From UTCHB3 sp002050155 (GTDB taxonomy: Bacteria > Bacteroidota > Ignavibacteria > Ignavibacteriales > Ignavibacteriaceae): a DNA stretch of 64,000 nucleotides. The notes beneath the pieces are model-generated. The model searched no databases. It saw nothing but the letters and a program-made list of their open reading frames with translations, and was not told the origin of the DNA. Of the stretch, positions 1 through 8,572 are shown piece after piece (position 1 is the first letter of the stretch; each line of letters begins with the position of its first letter). A program made the translations under genes and the position numbers. The stretch is from the NCBI GenBank assembly GCA_030584105.1, contig CP129491.1:1550001-1614000 (forward strand), read 5' to 3'.

Positions 1-1315
1 CGGCTTTGTCGTCATAGAAAATCTTAAACTTAGGTCTGAGTTCATCTTCAATTTTCTTTGCAAACTCGGGCATACCGTCTTTATTAACCAACGGAAGAAT
101 TGCCGCTTTAACCGGAGCTAATCTCGGATGAAGATGAAGCACGGTTCTTGTGTCGCCGCCGAGATCCTCCTCATCGTAAGCATCCACCAGGAACGCCAAA
201 AATGATCTGCTTGCCCCGGCTGAAGTTTCTATTATGTAAGGCAGGTATTTTTCTTTAGTCTCTTCGTCAAAATATTTCAAACCTTTTTTCGAGTATTGTT
301 CGTGCCTGCCGAGGTCGAAATCGGTTCTGTTATGAATACCCTCAATTTCGCCCCACCCGAATGGGAACTTGTACTCAATATCGGTTGCTTCCTTTGCATA
401 ATGCGCCAGTTTATTAGCCGGGTGATCGTGATACCGTAAATTTTCACTCTTCATTCCAAGTTTCGTAAACCAGTTCATTCTTTCTTCCTTCCAGTAATCG
501 TAGTATTTTTTATCATCGGAAGGTTTAACGAAATATTGCATTTCCATCTGTTCAAATTCTCTGGTCCGGAAAAGGAAGTAGCGCGTGTTAATCTCATTAC
601 GGAAAGCCTTGCCTATTTGCGCGATTCCGAACGGAATTTTTTGGCGGGAAGCACCCTGAACATTTCCAAAGTTAACAAAAATACCCTGTGCGGTTTCCGG
701 GCGTAAAAAGATAGCCGAACCCGTCTCTTCAACTGAACCAAGGAAAGTTTTGAACATCAGGTTAAATTTGCGCGCAGGCGTGAACGAACCCGGTGTTCCG
801 CAAACCGGGCAGTTAAGAGCCGCAATTAACTTTGCTGCCTCGCCTGAATCAAAAAGCTCGGTGATAAAATCGTTCACTTCATCAGGCTTTTCTGCTATTT
901 TCTTCAGGTTTGCATCGATGGCTTTTTTTATTCCCTCATCTTCTACCGAAGAGAGCAGCGCTTCCAGAATTTTTGTTTTTTTCTTTACTGCTATCTGATC
1001 AACTAAATAATCAACACGAAAACGGGATTTGCAGTTTTTACAGTCGATCATCGGGTCTGTAAAATTCTCAACATGCCCCGATGCAACCCACACTTCCGGC
1101 GACATCAGGATAGAGGCATCCACCCCCTCAACATCGTCACGGTAGGTCATAAAACGCCACCATTCGTCCTTAATATTTCGCAACATTTCACTGCCGAGCG
1201 GGCCGTAGTCGTAACATCCATTTAAGCCGCCATATATTTCGCTCGACTGATATACGAAGCCTTTCCTTTTAGATAATGAAATTATTTTCTCAAGCAGATC
1301 ATTTTTTCCGTTCAT
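1..1315 (-). CDS. glyS: Glycyl-tRNA synthetase, single-chain class II (3' end cut by window edge)
   Basis: Charges tRNA-Gly with glycine in the cytoplasm. I translated this frame by hand from ATG at 1313-1315; it stays open to the window start (about 437 codons). The N-terminus reads MNGKNDLLEKIISLSKRKGF, followed by the class II motif 1 region with YGGLNGCYDYGPLG. Cys pairs CKNC (residues 92-95) and CPVCG form a likely zinc ribbon, as in the dimeric alpha-2 GlyRS of Thermus and eukaryotes. Motif 2 is visible (FRNEINTRYFLFRTREFEQMEMQ, read in pieces), and ETSAGASRS lies in the motif 3 side. The anticodon-binding domain begins near the window edge. It is therefore the single-chain type, not the GlyQ/GlyS two-subunit type. 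The gene is monocistronic as seen here and divergent from the kinase gene. Confidence 0.95.
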   Translation of the reverse strand, partial: MNGKNDLLEKIISLSKRKGFVYQSSEIYGGLNGCYDYGPLGSEMLRNIKDEWWRFMTYRDDVEGVDASILMSPEVWVASGHVENFTDPMIDCKNCKSRFRVDYLVDQIAVKKKTKILEALLSSVEDEGIKKAIDANLKKIAEKPDEVNDFITELFDSGEAAKLIAALNCPVCGTPGSFTPARKFNLMFKTFLGSVEETGSAIFLRPETAQGIFVNFGNVQGASRQKIPFGIAQIGKAFRNEINTRYFLFRTREFEQMEMQYFVKPSDDKKYYDYWKEERMNWFTKLGMKSENLRYHDHPANKLAHYAKEATDIEYKFPFGWGEIEGIHNRTDFDLGRHEQYSKKGLKYFDEETKEKYLPYIIETSAGASRSFLAFLVDAYDEEDLGGDTRTVLHLHPRLAPVKAAILPLVNKDGMPEFAKKIEDELRPKFKIFYDDKA

Positions 1316-1475
1316 TTAGGCATTTTCCTACGAGTGTTAAAAATTAAAAATTCACAATCTTAAATATAACCATTCGTTTTGAGTCTTATGCGTCTTATTC
1401 GTTCGGATAAGCCCTTTATTTTTCGTATTTTTGTATCTATTCTTCTTTGTTTTGGGCAATTAACTGTTTACTTTA

Positions 1476-2885
1476 TTGGATCTCTCACTTTTTAATCTGT
1501 TAGACGATTTCTATTTCCTTTTGGATACAAAGGGTAATATACTCTTTGCCAACGATGCCGTCTTCAATAAACTCGGCTTCAACCGGCAGGATTTGAAAGA
1601 ACTGGATTCAATTTTAAGCCCTGAATCTATTCTGAAAATTGAACATTCTCTCATTACATGCGGCTCTTCCGGGGAAAAAACCCAAACGGAGTGCAGAATT
1701 ACAAATGCTGCAAAAAATGATATTATCGAGTGCCGAGCCACTTTCAATTCGGTGAGCAATGGTGAAGTTCTGCTGCAACTAAGGGATATTACTCAAACAA
1801 AAAAGGATAAACTGAACCTTACCCGGTTTAAATATATTGCCGACCATACCATGAATGCGCTTCAAATAACCGACCTTACCGGGAGAATGATTTATGTGAA
1901 TCCGGCATATTCAGCCGAAAGTGGGTTCGACAGGGATGAACTGATTGGCTTAAATCCCAAAGTGTTTGGCAGCGGTAAACTCCCCGCAAGCCACTGGGAA
2001 GATGTCTGGAAAACTATTTCTGCCGGTAAAACCTGGATCGGGGAGGTGGAAAACAGAAGAAAAAACGGCGAAATCTTCTATTCTCAACTCCAAATCACCC
2101 CTATGTCAGATGAAAACGGGAACCCAATTGGTTATTTTGGGATTCATCGTGATCTGGCGGATAAAAGAAATTTAGAAAAGCAGTTGATTCATACTCAGAA
2201 AATGGAATCGATCGGCACGCTCGCTGCCGGTGTTGCACACGAAGTGGGTAACCCGCTGGCTTCAATCTCAGCTTTGGCGCAGATTATTCAACGCTCTACT
2301 GAAGATGGGTTTATTATTGAAAAATTGGAACTGATAAGAAAACAGATAACCAGAATTTCAAAAATCATTCGGGACCTTGTTGATTTTTCGCGCCCAAGTA
2401 ACTACGAACTTAAATCAACCGACATCGGGCTGGCGCTCAGGGAAGCTATCGAGATTGTTATGGTCGGGAAAAAAGCAAAAGACATCTCTTTTAATTTTAA
2501 CTATTTTGACGGATTTGTAATTCCGTTAGTTTCCGACCAGATTCAGCAGGTTTTTGTCAATATTCTTATTAATGCGATTGATGCACTAACCGAAATGAAA
2601 GAAAAATTCCCCGACCATAAAGGTAAGATTTCGGCGGAAACTTTTGTTGAAGGCAGTTATTTAGTGGTTGAGTTAACCGATAATGGGCCCGGCATACCCG
2701 CAGATAAGCATGCAAAGATTTTTGAGCCTTTTTTTACTACTAAAGCCGTTGGAAAAGGTACAGGACTGGGGCTTTGGGTGAGCTACGGCATTGTTAAAAG
2801 TTTCCAGGGCGAAATTAAAGTTGAAAGTAAACCGGGGAAAGGGACTACTTTCAAGATTTCCCTACCACTAAACCCTATTTACTAA
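1476..2885 (+). CDS. PAS-domain sensor histidine kinase (NtrB-like)
   Basis: Sensor kinase of a two-component system. It has 469 residues and no membrane segment, so it is probably cytoplasmic. It holds two PAS domains (about residues 1-110 and 120-235, the second with NPAYSAESGFDRDELIG), then a HisKA dimerisation helix with the phospho-acceptor His255 in AAGVAHEVGNPLAS, then a HATPase domain with N-box NILINAIDAL, G1 DNGPGIP, F-box FEPFFTTK and G2 GKGTGLGLWVS. The start is a TTG at 1476, because an in-frame stop lies at 1461-1463 and no ATG fits; the start is therefore only fairly sure. A TATTTTTG element at 1426-1433 could be the promoter -7 box. The gene for its likely partner regulator begins 18 bp downstream. 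Confidence 0.92.
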   Translation: MDLSLFNLLDDFYFLLDTKGNILFANDAVFNKLGFNRQDLKELDSILSPESILKIEHSLITCGSSGEKTQTECRITNAAKNDIIECRATFNSVSNGEVLLQLRDITQTKKDKLNLTRFKYIADHTMNALQITDLTGRMIYVNPAYSAESGFDRDELIGLNPKVFGSGKLPASHWEDVWKTISAGKTWIGEVENRRKNGEIFYSQLQITPMSDENGNPIGYFGIHRDLADKRNLEKQLIHTQKMESIGTLAAGVAHEVGNPLASISALAQIIQRSTEDGFIIEKLELIRKQITRISKIIRDLVDFSRPSNYELKSTDIGLALREAIEIVMVGKKAKDISFNFNYFDGFVIPLVSDQIQQVFVNILINAIDALTEMKEKFPDHKGKISAETFVEGSYLVVELTDNGPGIPADKHAKIFEPFFTTKAVGKGTGLGLWVSYGIVKSFQGEIKVESKPGKGTTFKISLPLNPIY

Positions 2886-2903
2886 GGCAATACGGAGTTT
2901 TTA

Positions 2904-4259
2904 ATGGATAAAAAAATACTTGTTGTTGACGATGAAGAGATCATTAGGGAATCTATAACTTTCATTCTGCAAAAAGAGGGGTATCAGGTATCCGGCGCTG
3001 TTAATGGTGCCGAAGCCTATGATATGGTTATGAATGAACCGTTTGATTTGGTGATTACCGACATCGAAATGCCCGAAATGAAAGGGATTGAGCTTTTAGA
3101 AAAAATTGTTAAACTTGATTCGCGTATTGCGGTAATGATTATTACTGCTTATGGTTCACTCGAAACTGCAATTCGGGCTCTTCGTGCCGGTGCCGGTGAT
3201 TATCTGTTGAAACCGCTCGATTTTGATGAGTTGAGTGTGAAAGTGGCGAAAACCTTTCAGTTGAAAGAACTGATAATCGAAAATCAGATGCTGAAACAGG
3301 AACTGCACGCTCAGTACGATTATTCCAATATAATCGGGCAAAGCAAGAAGATGCAAGACATCTTCAAAATGATTCAATCTGTTTCACAAACCGATTCAAC
3401 CGTACTGATAACCGGTAACAGTGGCACTGGAAAGGAACTTGTGGCAAAAGCGCTGCACTTCAACAGTAGCCGAAAAAATAAACCTTTTATTGCCGTGAAC
3501 TGTGGCGCCATTTCGGAAACTTTGATTGAAAGTGAACTCTTCGGGCACAAAAAAGGCTCGTTCACAGGAGCAACCTACGACAAAGAAGGTTTTATTAAGG
3601 CTGCCGACGAGGGAACTCTTTTCCTTGATGAAGTAAGCGAAATGCCGATGAACCTCCAGGTTAAACTGCTGAGAGTGCTGCAAGAAAGAGAGTTTATTCC
3701 CGTGGGGGATACTACACCGATTAAAATTGACATCAGATTTATTGCCTCTACTAACAGAAACCTTTCTGAAGAGATTGAAAAAGGTAAGTTTAGAGAAGAC
3801 CTTTATTACAGGCTTAATGTTGTGGAAATTAAGTTACCTTCGCTCGCCGACAGGAAAAGTGACATACCACTGCTGGCTGACCACTTTCTGAAAATTTACA
3901 GAATGCAGATGAATAAAGATATTAAGGGCTTCGACCACGCTGCTATCAGGGCACTGGTTAACCACTCCTGGAAAGGCGAGGTGAGAGAACTGGAAAATGT
4001 GATTGAAAGAGCTATTATTTTCGCTGAATCTGATTATATTTCGGTTAACGATCTGCCCGAAATTATCAGAGTGCAAAAAGACGCTGCTTTCTCTGCTTCT
4101 TATGGGTCGTTAGATGACTTTTTGAGAAAAGTGGAGCGTGACTTCTTAGTCAAAGTTTTAGATGAGTATGACTATGACAAAGAAAAAGTTGCCAAATTGC
4201 TCAATCTCGGGCTTTCTACTCTTTACAGAAAAATTAAAGACTTAGATATCGAGGTTTGA
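2904..4259 (+). CDS. NtrC-family sigma-54-dependent response regulator
   Basis: Transcription activator that remodels sigma-54 RNA polymerase. There are three domains. The receiver (1-120) has acidic pocket DD at 9-10, phospho-acceptor Asp53 in DIEMPEMKG and Lys103. The AAA+ domain (about 140-380) has Walker A GNSGTGKE (171-178), the sigma-54 contact loop GSFTGA (218-223, the usual GAFTGA with A to S) and Walker B LFLDE (239-243). The C-terminal Fis-type helix-turn-helix ends in VAKLLNLGLSTLYRKIKDL. Length (451) is typical. It lies 18 bp after the PAS kinase, which is the obvious cognate partner. The signal is unknown; this pair differs from the NtrY-like kinase at 27292. Targets are not evident, since I saw no clear -24/-12 sigma-54 promoter in the window. 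Confidence 0.95.
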   Translation: MDKKILVVDDEEIIRESITFILQKEGYQVSGAVNGAEAYDMVMNEPFDLVITDIEMPEMKGIELLEKIVKLDSRIAVMIITAYGSLETAIRALRAGAGDYLLKPLDFDELSVKVAKTFQLKELIIENQMLKQELHAQYDYSNIIGQSKKMQDIFKMIQSVSQTDSTVLITGNSGTGKELVAKALHFNSSRKNKPFIAVNCGAISETLIESELFGHKKGSFTGATYDKEGFIKAADEGTLFLDEVSEMPMNLQVKLLRVLQEREFIPVGDTTPIKIDIRFIASTNRNLSEEIEKGKFREDLYYRLNVVEIKLPSLADRKSDIPLLADHFLKIYRMQMNKDIKGFDHAAIRALVNHSWKGEVRELENVIERAIIFAESDYISVNDLPEIIRVQKDAAFSASYGSLDDFLRKVERDFLVKVLDEYDYDKEKVAKLLNLGLSTLYRKIKDLDIEV

Positions 4260-4336
4260 TTTTTTTTGTAATTTAAATCAAACTTTCTTTATTATTTTTT
4301 TATTAAGTTTGTCAATCACTTAATAATCGGGTTGTA

Positions 4337-5281
4337 ATGCTGATCAGACTTTGGGGTGTCCGGGGCTCTATCCCCACACCATCAACAACGAAACTCTACC
4401 GCCAGAAGTTGAGCAAAGTGCTTCGGCTTGCGAGCGAGAAAAAATTCGAGACCGATTCGGATATTAATGAGTTTATTGAATCCCTCGATCCGGCGCTTAA
4501 TAGTGTTATCGGCGGTAATACGCCTTGTGTGGAAGTGCTTGCCGGTGATACAAGATTGGTCTTCGATATGGGGTCAGGTATGCGACCACTCGGTAATTTT
4601 CTGCTGGATTCTAAAGACCCTAATACCGAAATGCATGTCTTTATCAGTCATACTCATTGGGATCATATCCAGGGGTGGGTCTTCTTTAAACCGGGTTTCA
4701 TTCCTTCGTATAAAATGAACTTCTATAGCCCACATGGGAATTTTGAGCAGCGGCTTAATGCGCAGCAGGATTTTCGGTTCTTCCCTGTGCCGCTGAATTT
4801 CATGGCTTCGCATAAGGAATTTCACGATTTCACTCCTGAATCTTCAGTTGTTATTAACGGCATAAAAATTTCCAATACGGAATTACATCATCCCGGTAAA
4901 TCTTACGGTTACAGAGTGGAATACGGCGGCAAAGTTTTTGTGTATGCTACGGATTCAGAATACAATAATTTTAATACAAAACGATATGAACGCCTGGTTG
5001 ATTTTTTTAAAGATGCTGATGCTTTAATTTTTGACGCTCAATACTCGTTCGACCAGGAAATCCAACGGATCGACTGGGGGCACTCTTCTGCTTTTGCCGG
5101 CGTGGACCTGGCTATTCAGGCAAATGTTAAAGAACTTATTCTGTTCCACCATGACCCGGATAATACCGACTTCCAAATACTGAGCCTTTACGATCTCTCG
5201 ATAAAATATCTGGCTGATAATTATCCGCAGAACAACCTTACAGTTACTGTGGCAAGAGAAGGCGCTGAATTTAATCTCTGA
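4337..5281 (+). CDS. Metallo-beta-lactamase-fold hydrolase
   Basis: Predicted metal-dependent hydrolase of the MBL superfamily, 314 residues, cytoplasmic (no signal peptide). The N-terminus LWGVRGSIPTP is the hallmark of the PhnP/RNase Z-like branch, sometimes annotated as an ATP-binding region-associated or phosphodiesterase-like MBL. The metal ligands are visible: HTHWDH (the HxHxDH motif, W for the middle x), a second-site His in LHHPGKSYGYRV, Asp in YATDSEY, and a late His pair in LFHHDPDN. GGNTPCVEV follows the start, as in cAMP-phosphodiesterase-like MBLs. The substrate cannot be told from sequence. It stands alone between the two-component genes and a bidirectional terminator. Its last codons are part of a 55-bp tandem repeat that continues into the spacer. 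Confidence 0.9.
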   Translation: MLIRLWGVRGSIPTPSTTKLYRQKLSKVLRLASEKKFETDSDINEFIESLDPALNSVIGGNTPCVEVLAGDTRLVFDMGSGMRPLGNFLLDSKDPNTEMHVFISHTHWDHIQGWVFFKPGFIPSYKMNFYSPHGNFEQRLNAQQDFRFFPVPLNFMASHKEFHDFTPESSVVINGIKISNTELHHPGKSYGYRVEYGGKVFVYATDSEYNNFNTKRYERLVDFFKDADALIFDAQYSFDQEIQRIDWGHSSAFAGVDLAIQANVKELILFHHDPDNTDFQILSLYDLSIKYLADNYPQNNLTVTVAREGAEFNL

Positions 5282-5400
5282 TTTGATTCAGTTAATGTTT
5301 AGCCCGGCGAATAGGGGCGCTGAATTTTGTTGGTGGTTAGAATCAATCAATGTTTAGCCAGGTGGGTGGGTGCGCTGAATCTAATTTGTGATTAGATACC
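5262..5400 (+). repeat. 55-bp tandem repeat spanning the gene end
   Basis: The string GCGCTGAAT recurs at 5262, 5317 and 5372, exactly 55 bp apart, and AATGTTTAGCC recurs inside the first two units. The first unit covers the last codons and stop of the MBL gene; the second and third are diverged non-coding copies. The rest of the spacer to 5570 is AT-rich, with a short direct repeat of the type ATTCACAAAAGAA near 5530-5570. Confidence 0.8.
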
Positions 5401-5574
5401 CGTTTAGGTTTGTTCGGCAAGTGTAGAAGCTGTTTTGAATATGCAAGTCTTTGAAACGGCAATATCTTCCCGCTAATATTCACATAAAAAATCTTATTTA
5501 CGAAGAACAAAAAATTCAGAAAAGAATAAAGATTTCACAAAAGAAGTAAGATATTCACAAAAGAACAAAAAAAA

Positions 5575-5593
5575 GGCTGCCTGACAGGCAGCC
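5575..5593. terminator. Bidirectional intrinsic terminator
   Basis: Hairpin with 7-bp stem GGCTGCC / GGCAGCC and loop TGACA, flanked by an A-run on the left and a T-run on the right, so it can end transcription on both strands. It sits between the convergent MBL gene and the seven-gene minus-strand envelope operon. Confidence 0.9.
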
Positions 5594-5619
5594 TTTTTTC
5601 GGTTTCTACAATATTTTGA

Positions 5620-7029
5620 CTAATAATTTATCCTGAAAATTGGCGAAAATGCCACATAGATAGATTCACGATAGCCGGGAATTGGGTCACTCCCGAGTGC
5701 AGACCCACTGTAGAATTTGAACTCAAACCCAATAGAATTTCTCACCATGAACGAAAGATTCAGGCCATAGTAAAGGTTCATCTCCGAGACATTAAAATAA
5801 ACTGTCGGTGCAAACTGATAAGCAAAAAGTGCATAATCTTTTGAGAAAATTCCCTGAGCCTGAACATAAAACTTTGTGAGGCTGTTAATTGCCGGATATT
5901 CAGTAAGTATTGACGCTGAAGGATCGAGGTGATATTGTGTTACATCGTAAATACCCACACCAAGTGAAGCTCCAAGGTTTCCAAACGGGCCCAAGGGGAC
6001 AAAATTCTTTCTTTCGAATGTAAGATCAACCGTGTTCCGAATCGAATAGATATCTGCAACTTCGTTAACAAATTTAATCTCACCCGGCTCGAAAGTGTTC
6101 ATTGTAACTGATCCTTGCAGTTGGATGTCATAGTTCCTCCAGTAATCTCCTATATATTTAAGGAAGTTGCCTTTCACATTGAAATAGAGATTCTGACCGG
6201 TCATGAAGTACCGTCTGCCGTGCGGCACTTCCTTATTTGCAAAAGGAAGAGAAAGCGGAACTCCCATACCAACATCGAAAGAGAATATATCGTTAGGGCG
6301 GTTGTTCAAAATTCTGTCAATATAAGTAACACGCAATCCGGCATTCATTACCGGCGAGTACCATCCCGGTATTGTTATCTTATCGTTACCCCATTCACCA
6401 AAAGCAGAAATCAGATACTTGTTTTTATCGTTCGTTGTAAAATTGTAAAAAGTAAGATATGGTGAAAGTAAACTGAAATTTATATCGAATTTATATAAAA
6501 GTTTTTCATCATAATACGATTTTGTTACATCGTTGAAGGCGTACCGTTGTGCTTTCAGCAGTTCGTAGTTTTCTTTACCAACCACATCCTGAATCCGCAC
6601 ATAATCTTCCACGGGATCGAAAAAATAATCGAGAGAATCGGGGGATTTCTGCAATCTGTCTTCCGAATAAAATCTGAAATTGTTTATTTCGTCGTCGTAA
6701 AAGCGCTTCCTTAGGTCGATGAACACTTCACCGTTATAAATATCTTCAACTTTTTGTTTAACAAAGTCAAGTTTCGGCTTTTTGCCGTCTAAACGGAGAG
6801 CATTATTAACAAGAAATTTGTTAAAAACTGCACGAACCAGAACCGGATCGATTACAATCCACTTTTCACGAAGGTCATTAAATGCTGAGGTGTTATACTC
6901 AAGATTACGATAAATCTGATCCAGCACTTCCAATTTATGTTCATCTGTTACGCTGTTTTGAGCATACAGATTAAAAGACGCAGGAACAATCAGCAGTGCA
7001 AAAAGGAAAATTTTTATCTTAGAAACCAT
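5620..7029 (-). CDS. Outer-membrane barrel protein E2 (last gene of GldLM-like operon)
   Basis: No characterised family recognised. It has 469 residues, with signal peptide MVSKIKIFLFALLIVPASFNLYAQ. An N-terminal soluble domain (about 25-110) contains LEYNTSAFNDLREKW, FNKFLVNNALRL and LRKRFYDDE. The remaining two thirds has alternating aromatic/polar beta strands and ends in FSPIFRINY, a terminal aromatic residue as expected of an outer-membrane beta barrel. It is a clear paralogue of the gene at 8573-9964: same length, same N-terminal motifs, same C-terminus. Its start codon lies inside the end of the preceding gene (11-bp overlap, GAGG ribosome site upstream), so the two are translationally coupled. 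Inference: an envelope partner of the GldL/GldM-like inner-membrane complex. It does not resemble GldN or PorP. Confidence 0.8.
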   Translation of the reverse strand: MVSKIKIFLFALLIVPASFNLYAQNSVTDEHKLEVLDQIYRNLEYNTSAFNDLREKWIVIDPVLVRAVFNKFLVNNALRLDGKKPKLDFVKQKVEDIYNGEVFIDLRKRFYDDEINNFRFYSEDRLQKSPDSLDYFFDPVEDYVRIQDVVGKENYELLKAQRYAFNDVTKSYYDEKLLYKFDINFSLLSPYLTFYNFTTNDKNKYLISAFGEWGNDKITIPGWYSPVMNAGLRVTYIDRILNNRPNDIFSFDVGMGVPLSLPFANKEVPHGRRYFMTGQNLYFNVKGNFLKYIGDYWRNYDIQLQGSVTMNTFEPGEIKFVNEVADIYSIRNTVDLTFERKNFVPLGPFGNLGASLGVGIYDVTQYHLDPSASILTEYPAINSLTKFYVQAQGIFSKDYALFAYQFAPTVYFNVSEMNLYYGLNLSFMVRNSIGFEFKFYSGSALGSDPIPGYRESIYVAFSPIFRINY

Positions 7030-8512
7030 ATCTGTACCTCAGCTGAACGAATGATTGTGAACTTTTACTCTCCCATGTTTCCGGTTCACGAAATAATGAG
7101 GCAGTAATGCTCGAAAATTCGACTCGGAAATCGTGCCCGCCGGAAAGTTCCAACAATTTAAGCCATACTTTTGCCGTAATATGGCTGTCGAAATAGCGTG
7201 CGTCAACCCCAAGAAATTCAACTTCATTAGGGACGAAGTTCACTGAAAGCGCAACAACCGGCTGAATAACATCTTTCATCTTTTTCCTTAGGGTGGTTCC
7301 CTGCGAATAATCCGCTTCAATTACATCGAAGCCGCCAACTCCTAAATCCATTTTATAACGAATAGCCCTTTTGTCTGAGTTGTTCCAGAAGAAAGACATT
7401 GTCGATTCCCACTGTGTAAAAGTGAAGTAAGCTTTTCCACCGATGGGATAGAAAGGATCATCAAATTTCTCGGGCCCATAAGCGAAATAAAGGTTCAAAA
7501 ACGGCATGCCCATAATTCCGGTGGTTTTAGCGTCAACAATAAACGCACTGCCCACATTCAGATTTATAGGGTCTCCGATAATTATGGGAATATCACTTAA
7601 GAAAGAGCGCATATCCAGACGAAATCTTCCCATCAGTTTAGCATCAATCATAAGATCCGTCATCGGGTCAACAGTTGTACCGGCAACATTAACCAATGCC
7701 CTTACACCTGCGGTAACAGTTTGCGAGCGCCATGGAAGCACATTTACAACTGGTGTGTTTGTGTTTGCTTCAACCCCAATCAATCCAAATCCGTAATCCA
7801 TAACCGGATGGAAAAAACTAAGTGCTGAAAGCGAGGCATCTATTGCCATCGTAGGTGCCGCAGCACCGGCAGGCTGTTGCGAACCTCTGCCCCGTCCTCC
7901 ACCTGTGGTTTTCTGCTCTTGTATTTTCGGGTAACGATGCAAACCGTTGGTTTTTTGAAAGGATATAAAATCTAAGTTATTGTCGGATGACATCCCTCTG
8001 ATTATTTTTTCCTTCTCCCGTGTATCTATACCAAGCAAAGAAACGGGTTGGTTATCAGCTAATTGAGCATTCACAAAAGAGACTAACTGCGTGTAAACAG
8101 GGCTGCCTTGAAAGTAAAGCTCCTGTAAATCCTTAAACTTAACGGCTAAGTTCGTGTCAGGCCCACCCGCAATGTTAGTTCCAAATATATTACCGTCTGA
8201 TTCAGGCAAACCGACCTCCAAAATGTAGAGAAGCACGATCGAGTCGTTTTCTAAATCGGGGTATTTAAAAACGATACGATAATTGTAGTCACCATTAGAC
8301 TTAAAATTAAAAGTGCCTCTACCATCAGTTAAAGGAACCGCCGGAAGAAGGCTCGCCATTTTAGCATCCGGAGTGAAATCAAAAGCGTAAATATCCAGAT
8401 AGTTTTTATCGATTAAAAGCTTCCTTTCAATTATCCTATACATTTCATCAGTGGTTTGAGCGAAAACACTTAAAGATATGAAAGTTAGTACAGAAAGTAA
8501 AAATTTAGTCAT
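7019..8512 (-). CDS. Outer-membrane barrel protein D2 of GldLM-like operon
   Basis: Unrecognised family. It has 497 residues, with signal peptide MTKFLLSVLTFISLSVFAQ. An N-terminal soluble region of about 190 residues includes NIFGTNIAGGP. A Gly/Ala/Arg linker follows (TGGGRGRGSQQPAGAAAP), then a beta-rich C-terminal half with WLKLLELSGGHDFR and a final QLRYRYGF. The terminal Phe and strand pattern indicate an outer-membrane barrel. It is a paralogue of the gene at 9989-11539, sharing the AGGP motif, the Gly-rich linker, WLKLLEL.GGH and the end. It is preceded by a hairpin (8540-8562) and followed directly, with overlap, by the E2 gene. It probably forms a functional pair with E2, since the D-E order is duplicated as a unit. 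Confidence 0.78.
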   Translation of the reverse strand: MTKFLLSVLTFISLSVFAQTTDEMYRIIERKLLIDKNYLDIYAFDFTPDAKMASLLPAVPLTDGRGTFNFKSNGDYNYRIVFKYPDLENDSIVLLYILEVGLPESDGNIFGTNIAGGPDTNLAVKFKDLQELYFQGSPVYTQLVSFVNAQLADNQPVSLLGIDTREKEKIIRGMSSDNNLDFISFQKTNGLHRYPKIQEQKTTGGGRGRGSQQPAGAAAPTMAIDASLSALSFFHPVMDYGFGLIGVEANTNTPVVNVLPWRSQTVTAGVRALVNVAGTTVDPMTDLMIDAKLMGRFRLDMRSFLSDIPIIIGDPINLNVGSAFIVDAKTTGIMGMPFLNLYFAYGPEKFDDPFYPIGGKAYFTFTQWESTMSFFWNNSDKRAIRYKMDLGVGGFDVIEADYSQGTTLRKKMKDVIQPVVALSVNFVPNEVEFLGVDARYFDSHITAKVWLKLLELSGGHDFRVEFSSITASLFREPETWESKSSQSFVQLRYRYGF

Positions 8513-8539
8513 GTTTCTGTCTTTGATTAGGAAAGAAAA

Positions 8540-8562
8540 CCCGGTGCCCTGCCGGCACCGGG
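8540..8562 (-). terminator. Hairpin between the two duplicated gene pairs (attenuator or terminator)
   Basis: Perfect 9-bp stem CCCGGTGCC / GGCACCGGG with a 5-nt loop. On the minus strand it is followed by GTTTTCTTTCC, a short T-rich tract. It lies in the 60-bp gap between E1 and D2, the only sizeable gap in the second half of the operon. It may reduce expression of the distal pair or be a relic of the duplication junction. Confidence 0.6.
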
Positions 8563-8572
8563 GTAATGAATT

